Assembly (NCBI GenBank): GCA_947502885.1
Contig: CANNBP010000006.1
Location: 62,001-126,000, forward strand
Length of the DNA stretch: 64,000 bases
Origin: an uncultured Aquimarina sp.
Lineage (GTDB): Bacteria > Bacteroidota > Bacteroidia > Flavobacteriales > Flavobacteriaceae
Direction: 5' to 3'
The translations under genes were made by a program, and so were the position numbers. How positions within the stretch are numbered: the stretch's first letter is position 1; each line of letters starts with the position of its first letter. Shown one piece after another: positions 58,302-64,000 of the stretch. The notes beneath the pieces were generated by a model. That model was not told the origin of the DNA, did not search any database, and worked only from the letters and a program-made list of their open reading frames with translations.

Positions 58302-60041
58302 TTAACTTAATCTTATATCTGAAACTGATGCTCCTGTTGGGATCATCGGGAAAACGTTATTTTCTTTCTCAACACATACTTCTAAGAAATAAGGACCATC
58401 TGATGCTATCATTTCTTTTATAGCCCCTTGTAACTCTTCTCTTTTTGTTACTCGAGTTGCAGGAATATGATATCCTTGAGCGATTGTTATAAAATCAGGG
58501 TTGGTCATCTCTGTAGATGCATATCTTTTATCAAAAAACAATTGCTGCCATTGTCTTACCATTCCTAAAAATTCGTTATTTAATACAACAATTTTTACAG
58601 CAGCTTTTGTTTGAAAAATAGTGCCTAATTCTTGAATAGTCATTTGATAACCACCATCACCAATAATAGCCACTACTTCTCTATCTGGAGCTCCCATTTT
58701 GGATCCAATTGCTGCAGGCAATGCAAACCCCATTGTACCTAGACCTCCTGAGGTAATGTTACTTTTTGTTTTGGTAAACTCTGCATAACGACAAGCCATC
58801 ATCTGGTGTTGTCCTACATCTGATACAATTACTGCATCTCCGTTGGTTTCTTCATTGATCCCTCTCATTACTTCTCCCATAGACAACCCTTCTTTAGATG
58901 GGTACAACTCATCTTTTATAACTTTATCGTACTCTATGGCATCATAATCTTTAAATTTCTGAATCCAAGAATCATGTTTAGCAGATTCTACCATAGGAAG
59001 TATCTTTGCTAATGTTTGCTTTACATTACCCATTACGGCAACATCTGCTTTTACATTTTTATCTACTTCTGCAGGATCTATCTCAAAATGAATAACCTTT
59101 GCTTGTTTTGCATACGTTTCAAGATTACCTGTTACACGGTCATCAAAACGCATTCCTATAGCAATTAACAAATCACATTCGTTCGTTAATTTATTAGGCC
59201 CATAGTTACCATGCATTCCTACCATTCCCATATTTAATGGGTGTGCTGTAGGTAAAGCCGAAAGCCCTAAAATTGTCCATGTTGTAGGAATTCCAGATTT
59301 TTCGATAAAGTTTTTAAGTTCCTCTTCAGCTTCTCCAAGAATAACACCTTGACCGAATACAATCATTGGTTGTTTTGCAGCATTGATCAATTTAGCCGCT
59401 TCTTCAAGACTTCGTGGATCTGTATCTGGAATAGCTTTATAACTTCTTACTCCATTACATTTTTTATAATCAAAATCAAGCTCTCCAAATTGAGCATCTT
59501 TTGTAATATCAATCAATACAGGTCCTGGTCTACCAGAACGAGCTATATAGAAAGCTTTTGCCAATACCGCAGGAATATCTTCGGCTTTGGTTACTTGATG
59601 ATTCCACTTTGTAATTGGAGTAGAAATCCCAATGATATCAGTTTCCTGAAAAGCATCAGATCCCAATAAATGTGATCCTACTTGCCCAGTAATACATACC
59701 ATAGGTGTAGAATCTATTTGTGCATCTGCTATCCCTGTAACAAAATTTGTTGCCCCAGGTCCAGAAGTTGCAATTGCTACTCCAACTTTACCGCTGGTTC
59801 TTGCATATCCCTGTGCAGCATGGGTTGCCCCTTGCTCATGTCTGGTTAATACATGATGTAATTGATCTTGAAATTTATATAACTCATCATAGACTGGCAT
59901 TATAGCACCCCCTGGGTACCCATAAATCAAATCTACTCCTTCAGCTAATAGACTTCTTATTACCGCCTCTGCACCTGTCATACGTTGTGTTGACATTATA
60001 GTTTCTTTTTTTTGGGTTTGCACTTGTGTTTCCATACACAT
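58302..60041 (-). CDS. ilvB: Acetolactate synthase large (catalytic) subunit
   Basis: ThDP-dependent enzyme making acetolactate and acetohydroxybutyrate, the branch-point reaction of valine and isoleucine synthesis. It is up to 579 residues, and the real start may be Met3 or Met16 (MSTQRMTGAEAVIRSLL). The catalytic Glu69 is in RHEQGATHAAQGYAR, the FAD-binding central domain is present (about 205-360), and the ThDP/Mg site is seen as GDGGYQM with a following NN. The Bacteroidota large-subunit pattern is complete. It is the second gene of the operon, separated from ilvD by a 140-bp gap with a long hairpin. Confidence 0.95.
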   Translation of the reverse strand: MCMETQVQTQKKETIMSTQRMTGAEAVIRSLLAEGVDLIYGYPGGAIMPVYDELYKFQDQLHHVLTRHEQGATHAAQGYARTSGKVGVAIATSGPGATNFVTGIADAQIDSTPMVCITGQVGSHLLGSDAFQETDIIGISTPITKWNHQVTKAEDIPAVLAKAFYIARSGRPGPVLIDITKDAQFGELDFDYKKCNGVRSYKAIPDTDPRSLEEAAKLINAAKQPMIVFGQGVILGEAEEELKNFIEKSGIPTTWTILGLSALPTAHPLNMGMVGMHGNYGPNKLTNECDLLIAIGMRFDDRVTGNLETYAKQAKVIHFEIDPAEVDKNVKADVAVMGNVKQTLAKILPMVESAKHDSWIQKFKDYDAIEYDKVIKDELYPSKEGLSMGEVMRGINEETNGDAVIVSDVGQHQMMACRYAEFTKTKSNITSGGLGTMGFALPAAIGSKMGAPDREVVAIIGDGGYQMTIQELGTIFQTKAAVKIVVLNNEFLGMVRQWQQLFFDKRYASTEMTNPDFITIAQGYHIPATRVTKREELQGAIKEMIASDGPYFLEVCVEKENNVFPMIPTGASVSDIRLS

Positions 60042-60081
60042 TTTCTTTGTAAGACCAGAATTATAACTTTTACTGGACTCA

Positions 60082-60125
60082 AGTATCTAAATCAAATCAA
60101 TCAAAGTTGATAGGATTTAGATACT
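60082..60125 (-). repeat. Intercistronic hairpin between ilvD and ilvB
   Basis: A 12-bp perfect stem, AGTATCTAAATC (60082-60093) with GATTTAGATACT (60114-60125), with some further pairing inside the loop (TCAA / TTGA). There is no U-run, so it is more likely a stability or processing element than a terminator. Confidence 0.5.
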
Positions 60126-60181
60126 ATGTTTTGGTTTAGTTTTCAATATTGAAAGTTATACTATGCTATATATGGTATCAA

Positions 60182-61858
60182 TTAGAACTCGTCGGTTACA
60201 CAACCTTGAGATGCCGATGATACTGTATTTGCATATTTATATAATACTCCCTTATCAAATTTTAATGCTGGTTGTTTCCAAGCACTTCTTCTTTTTTCTA
60301 TTTCTGCTTCTGCCACATCAACAGTGATAGAATTAGTTTCGGCATCGATAGTAATGATATCCCCATCTTCAACTAATCCAATCAAGCCACCTTCTTGCGC
60401 TTCTGGTGTAATATGACCTACAACAAATCCATGAGTACCACCAGAGAATCGCCCATCTGTAATTAAAGCAACATCTTTTCCTAAACCTGCTCCCATAATG
60501 GCTGCGGTTGGTTTAAGCATTTCTGGCATACCAGGTCCTCCTTTTGGTCCTTCGTATCTTATTACCACAACATCTCCTTTTTCTACTTTTCCGTCTCTGA
60601 TACCATCATTTGCCGCATACTCACCATCAAACACTTTGGCTTTACCTTGAAAACGTAATCCTTCTTTTCCTGTAATTTTTGCAACGCAACCATCTTCTGC
60701 CAAATTACCAAACATGATTCTTAAGTGTCCTGTTTGTTTAATTGGGTTTTCTAATGGTTTTATCACATCTTGTCCTTCAGTTAGGTCTGGAACTTCTAAT
60801 AAATTCTCTGCTAATGTCTTTCCGGTAACGGTTAAACAATCACCGTGCAGTAAACCTTTCTTTAGCAAATATTTTAGTACGGCAGGAATACCTCCTACTT
60901 CATGTACATCTTCCATTAAGTATTTACCACTAGGCTTTAAATCTGCCAAAAATGGAGTTTCATCACTTATTCTTTGGAAATCTGCTAGTGTAAACTCTAC
61001 GTCTGCCGCTCTTGCAATTGCCAAAAAGTGAAGTACTGCATTTGTAGAACCACCTAAAATGGTTACCAAACGTATTGCATTTTCTAAAGATTCTTTGGTA
61101 ACAATATCTTTAGGCTTAATATCTTTTTCTAAAAGTACTCTCATAGCACGACCTGCCTGAATACTTTCTTCTTCTTTATTTGTACTCTTTGCTGGGTTAG
61201 AAGAGTTATATGGTAATGACATTCCTAAAGCTTCGATTGCCGAAGCCATAGTATTTGCTGTATACATTCCTCCACATGCTCCTGCTCCTGGGCATGCTTT
61301 TTCTATAACACTTTTGTATTCTTTTTGAGTAATTGTTCCTGCAACTTTTTCTCCCCAAGCTTCGAACGCAGAAACTACATCTAGTTTTTTACCTCCATGA
61401 TGCCCTGATGCAATAGTACCACCATACACTAAGATTGCTGGTCTATTTAATCTAAGCATTGCCATCAAAGCTCCTGGCATATTTTTATCACAACCAACAA
61501 CAGTTACCATACCATCATAAGACATTGCCTGCACTACGGTCTCCATAGAATCTGCAATTACATCTCTTGACGGAAGTGAAAAACGCATTCCTGGTGTACC
61601 CATAGAAATACCGTCACTTACACCTATAGTATTAAATATAAGTCCGACGACATCCTCTTCTAATGTTCCTTTCTTAACCAATTTGGCTAGATCATTAAGG
61701 TGCATATTACATGGGTTTCCTTCATAACCTGTACTGGCAATACCAACCAATGGTTTTTCAAAATCCTCATCTGTTAAACCAATTGCATGTAGCATTGCCT
61801 GCGCTGCAGGTTGCGTATCATCTTGTGTAACTTGTTTACTATATTTATTGATGCTCAT
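60182..61858 (-). CDS. ilvD: Dihydroxy-acid dehydratase
   Basis: Iron-sulfur enzyme that dehydrates the dihydroxy acids to the keto acids of valine and isoleucine. It has 558 residues. The cluster-binding cysteines are in GNPCNMHL (Cys50), VGCDKNMPG and [16 protein letters not shown]. The C-terminal block [20 protein letters not shown] is typical. It is the first structural gene of the operon, transcribed from the promoter near 62404 through the leader peptide and attenuator, with a ~412-nt stretch between the terminator hairpin and its ATG. That stretch (61859-62269) has no other gene that I can support. Confidence 0.95.
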   Translation of the reverse strand: MSINKYSKQVTQDDTQPAAQAMLHAIGLTDEDFEKPLVGIASTGYEGNPCNMHLNDLAKLVKKGTLEEDVVGLIFNTIGVSDGISMGTPGMRFSLPSRDVIADSMETVVQAMSYDGMVTVVGCDKNMPGALMAMLRLNRPAILVYGGTIASGHHGGKKLDVVSAFEAWGEKVAGTITQKEYKSVIEKACPGAGACGGMYTANTMASAIEALGMSLPYNSSNPAKSTNKEEESIQAGRAMRVLLEKDIKPKDIVTKESLENAIRLVTILGGSTNAVLHFLAIARAADVEFTLADFQRISDETPFLADLKPSGKYLMEDVHEVGGIPAVLKYLLKKGLLHGDCLTVTGKTLAENLLEVPDLTEGQDVIKPLENPIKQTGHLRIMFGNLAEDGCVAKITGKEGLRFQGKAKVFDGEYAANDGIRDGKVEKGDVVVIRYEGPKGGPGMPEMLKPTAAIMGAGLGKDVALITDGRFSGGTHGFVVGHITPEAQEGGLIGLVEDGDIITIDAETNSITVDVAEAEIEKRRSAWKQPALKFDKGVLYKYANTVSSASQGCVTDEF

Positions 61859-62263
61859 TTTTTTTGAATATCAGTATTACGAATTATCTAAAATTTTAAC
61901 TATTTTTTTGTGATATCTGCATTAAGCTAAACAAACCACAGTATAAAATTATTTTGTTGCGACTAAACCGGTAATCATTATTTAATATCCTTACAATATC
62001 CAATACCCAACACAACCAGTTTAACACCTGATTAACAATAACTTAACATCATAATTTTTACAACAACTATGTGATAAATTTTCTTGTTATTCGTATTAAT
62101 TCTACACTTCATTTAGCTTAAAAATCTCTATAAAAATTGCACTTCTTTAAAATTACAATTCTTAACTCCAATCTCTTATCTTTTGAATTTACTGCAATAA
62201 AAAAAGCATTTCTTATCTCTAATAAAACCAAACAATAAACGATACATTCTATTTAAACATATG

Positions 62264-62302
62264 CAAAAAAAATAATCCCTTTACACTGTAAAGGGATTAT
62301 TT
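62264..62302 (-). terminator. Attenuator terminator of the ilv operon
   Basis: A 15-bp perfect stem, AAATAATCCCTTTAC (62270-62284) with GTAAAGGGATTATTT (62288-62302), has a 3-nt loop. On the minus strand a run of U follows (plus-strand A-run 62265-62270). It lies 32 nt after the leader-peptide stop. The RNA segment complementary to 62323-62332 (AGGGACUAUU) can pair with the first arm (AAUAAUCCCU, complementary to 62292-62301) with one mismatch, forming an antiterminator that would exclude the terminator. This is the switch expected of ribosome-mediated attenuation. Confidence 0.85.
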
Positions 62303-62333
62303 AATATATGTTAGTATACAACAATAGTCCCTA

Positions 62334-62393
62334 TCAGGATGGAATAACCACCTCGATAATGACCACATTGATATTTATGTTTCTATTCTTCAT
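62334..62393 (-). CDS. ilvL: ilv operon leader peptide (attenuation)
   Basis: A 19-residue peptide, MKNRNINIHVVIIEVVIPS except that residue 9 is Asn (codons read ATG AAG AAT AGA AAC ATA AAT ATC AAT ...). Nine of 19 residues are isoleucine or valine (five Ile, four Val), clustered at positions 6-17, with no leucine. It ends in TGA just before the antiterminator segment. When charged Ile- or Val-tRNA is scarce the ribosome would stall in this run, allowing the antiterminator; otherwise the terminator forms. It lies upstream of ilvD-ilvB-ilvN-ilvC-ilvA, all on the same strand, and no other reading frame competes. No Shine-Dalgarno is needed or seen; the predicted 5' UTR is only a few nucleotides. 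Confidence 0.88.
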   Translation of the reverse strand: MKNRNININVVIIEVVIPS

Positions 62394-62403
62394 TTATTGG
62401 GAT

Positions 62404-62411
62404 CAAATATA
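62404..62411 (-). promoter_or_regulatory. -7 element of the ilv operon promoter
   Basis: TATATTTG on the minus strand (62411-62404) matches TAnnTTTG exactly. The start site would fall near 62398, so the leader peptide ATG at 62393 would be almost leaderless. I see no TTG at the usual distance upstream (the nearest is 30 bp away), so the -33 part is weak. Confidence 0.6.
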
Positions 62412-62561
62412 TAAAAAAAATCTAATAGAAATTATTTTTTTCAAAAAACTACACAACAATACACAATCTTGCCTTTGACCTACACCTTGATGTACACAAA
62501 ATCTTTTCGTTTATCTATACTAATCTAAAAAGGTTTCAAGTACACATATTACCTAACACCA

Positions 62562-63209
62562 CTAAATCTGAAAAAGATTACTTTTAATACAATAGATTAC
62601 CAAACCAACCCTCGTTCTCACCTCAAATCTTTTAAAAACGGCTTCTCTATAGTTTTCTATAGTTTTTGGACTCAATCCCATTTCTGCAGCGATCTCTTTA
62701 TATGTAAGTTCTGAACATGATAACTGTAAAAACAAGCGCTCTTTATCAGTAAGTTTCTTTTCTTTCTTTCTAGCAGTATCAAATTCATCAGAGTTACGCA
62801 TTGCACTCTCCATTTTCCCATTCCAGTAGAACCCTTGCTCTATCACCATCTTCATAGCAAACTCAAAACTTTCTGGATTTACATCTTTAAGCAAATATCC
62901 TTTTGCACCACCTCTAAGCATTTTTATAATGGTACTTTCATCATCCTCCATGGTTAATGCCAATACCTTTTGCTCTGGTTTATTTTCTTTAAGCCACTGC
63001 ATGGTCTGCACACCATCCATAACTGGCATTTTAACATCTAAAAGCACCAAATCTGGCGTTTTTCTTTTATGCAGATAATATTGAGTTAATTCTTTTCCGT
63101 TATTTAAAATCGCCAACACCTCGTATCCCTCAAACTTTGAGATCAACACCTCTAACGATTGTCCAAATAACAGATGATCATCAACAATTACTATGGTCTT
63201 TTTTTTCAT
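62562..63209 (-). CDS. LuxR/NarL-type response regulator
   Basis: A 215-residue two-component regulator. The receiver domain (about 1-122) has Asp10/Asp11 (VIVDDH), phospho-acceptor Asp58 (LLDVKMP), switch Thr86 (LALTM) and Lys108 (LLKDV). The LuxR-type helix-turn-helix (about 150-212) reads LTDKERLFLQLSCSELTYKE, followed by EMGLSPKTIENYREAVFKRF. It binds DNA when phosphorylated. The histidine kinase gene lies 349 bp upstream on the same strand and is the probable partner. Its own targets cannot be read from here. Confidence 0.92.
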   Translation of the reverse strand: MKKKTIVIVDDHLLFGQSLEVLISKFEGYEVLAILNNGKELTQYYLHKRKTPDLVLLDVKMPVMDGVQTMQWLKENKPEQKVLALTMEDDESTIIKMLRGGAKGYLLKDVNPESFEFAMKMVIEQGFYWNGKMESAMRNSDEFDTARKKEKKLTDKERLFLQLSCSELTYKEIAAEMGLSPKTIENYREAVFKRFEVRTRVGLVIYCIKSNLFQI

Positions 63210-63558
63210 GGGGTTATTTCATTTATACTACTAAAAACCTAAATTAGATATATCAAAATTTACGTCAGTCAGAGTGATTTTTGATAGAAAATTATATCGA
63301 AGACAAGTAAATTTTTCATCAAAAGCCTAATTTCGATACAATTTTTCTTCGTTTCACTATGAAAAACTACTCAATTTGACGGCTTTTTTTTGCAAAAATC
63401 AATTATCTACATCGAACTCACGTTAAAATCACCTCGACAAGCTAGGTGCGATACAAAACTATACTCTATAGCCACTACAAACAAAACAACAGAAATTTTA
63501 ATTTGTTGCAACTTAGAAGGTCAAATTGCCTAATATCGCAAATGTAAGAAAACGAAAA
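63210..63558. other. Gap between histidine kinase and response regulator
   Basis: 349 bp without a gene. A short stem CACCT / AGGTG lies near 63432-63450. No consensus promoter in the minus direction was found, although a gap of this size suggests the regulator has its own promoter. Confidence 0.35.
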
Positions 63559-64000
63559 CTATTTTAAAGGATAAGACAAAGTAAGTCGAACCCCTTTGTT
63601 AACTGAAGACACACAATCTAATTTTGCATTAACCAGAGAAGCTCTGCTTTCCATATTTAACAATCCAGAATTGGCTTGTACTGATTTCATATCATAACCA
63701 ACCCCATTATCCTGGATAGTAATATTAAGTGATTTGGACTGATAATCTAAAATCACATCTAATTTACTTGCCTCAGCATGTTTTATTGTATTTGAAAAAA
63801 ATTCTTGAATGATACGATATAAGATAATTTCATCTTTAGGATCGACATACACCTCTTCTCCTTTTACCGTTAAGGTTGGTGTTAAAAAATTAAGTTTTTC
63901 AAAACGTTTGAGCTCTACTTTAATCGATTGCTCTAATCCTATATTTTGAATTACCTCATGATTTAAGGTTTTTGACAAATTACGTATCTCCTGTAAACTA
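63559..64000 (-). CDS. Sensor histidine kinase, NarX/HisKA_3 type (partial, N-terminus beyond window)
   Basis: The frame is open to the window edge. A Leu codon (TTG) at 63978 is not the real start, because the frame continues upstream with the dimerisation-helix sequence SLQEIRNLSKTLNHEVIQ. The visible ~146 residues hold the end of the HisKA_3 helix and a HATPase domain: N-box FFSNTIKHAEAS, G1 DNGVGYD, then GLLNMESRA and the end SYPLK. The phospho-acceptor His and all sensing domains lie outside the window. It probably pairs with the LuxR-type regulator downstream. Confidence 0.88.
   Translation of the reverse strand, partial: SLQEIRNLSKTLNHEVIQNIGLEQSIKVELKRFEKLNFLTPTLTVKGEEVYVDPKDEIILYRIIQEFFSNTIKHAEASKLDVILDYQSKSLNITIQDNGVGYDMKSVQANSGLLNMESRASLVNAKLDCVSSVNKGVRLTLSYPLK

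Larger units (their letters stand above)
61859..62561. other. Upstream region of the ilv operon
   Basis: 703 bp holding, from right to left on the minus strand, the promoter -7 (62404-62411), the leader peptide (62334-62393), the attenuator hairpin (62264-62302) and then about 410 nt of AT-rich leader RNA before ilvD, in which I find no gene. The LuxR-type gene ends at 62562 without a strong terminator of its own, so some read-through into the ilv leader is possible. Confidence 0.7.

Overview
The window looks like chromosomal DNA of a marine-type flavobacterium (Bacteroidota, Flavobacteriaceae; an Aquimarina-like genus would fit, but that is inference). The evidence is low GC content, type IX secretion (T9SS) C-terminal sorting domains, SprB-type repeats, TonB-dependent receptors with a carboxypeptidase-like N-domain, lipoproteins with a Ser-Cys-Gly/Ser-x-Asp-Asp start, promoters of the flavobacterial TTG / TAnnTTTG type, and a 6S RNA in the zapA-rny neighbourhood. 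There is no rRNA, complete tRNA or CRISPR array, and no transposase gene.

Layout. 1-2.2 kb (minus): a zapB-like gene, zapA, a 6S RNA candidate and rny, which is cut by the window edge. 2.5-6.7 kb (plus): an M23 peptidase and a TonB-dependent receptor. 6.8-10.4 kb (minus): a three-repeat OAA-family mannose lectin, a lipoprotein sulfatase, and a small cassette-like unit. That unit has a lipoprotein gene, a 275-bp inverted-repeat-ended element, and two copies of a tRNA-3'-end-plus-terminator repeat exactly 1200 bp apart. 10.7-32.4 kb (minus): a 21.7-kb cell-surface operon with an outer-membrane barrel protein, a TANFOR/FN3/zincin protein with a toxin-like C-terminus, an overlapping immunity-like gene, a 1576-residue unknown, an FN3 protein, and a 2086-residue SprB-repeat protein with a T9SS signal. 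33.2-39.3 kb (minus): a signalling block of three single-domain response regulators, a TonB-dependent receptor, and a histidine kinase with a periplasmic YfiR-like domain.

39.5-48.8 kb: a GNAT/FemAB-like protein and a DUF457 membrane hydrolase (plus); DUF1761, LysE, SCO1, MORN-repeat and YHYH proteins (minus); then a biotin-dependent acyl-CoA carboxylase operon (plus). 49-54.6 kb: a secreted M43 metalloprotease, two small membrane proteins, an outer-membrane barrel protein, and two gene-poor stretches holding a possible short peptide gene and a possible structured RNA. 54.8-62.4 kb (minus): the isoleucine/valine operon ilvD-ilvB-ilvN-ilvC-ilvA. It is preceded by a 19-codon Ile/Val-rich leader peptide and a terminator/antiterminator switch, which reads as a textbook attenuator. 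62.5-64 kb (minus): a LuxR-type response regulator and a histidine kinase that runs off the window.

The two strongest items for follow-up are the ilv attenuator at 62265-62411 and the T9SS-linked toxin/surface operon at 10714-32424.
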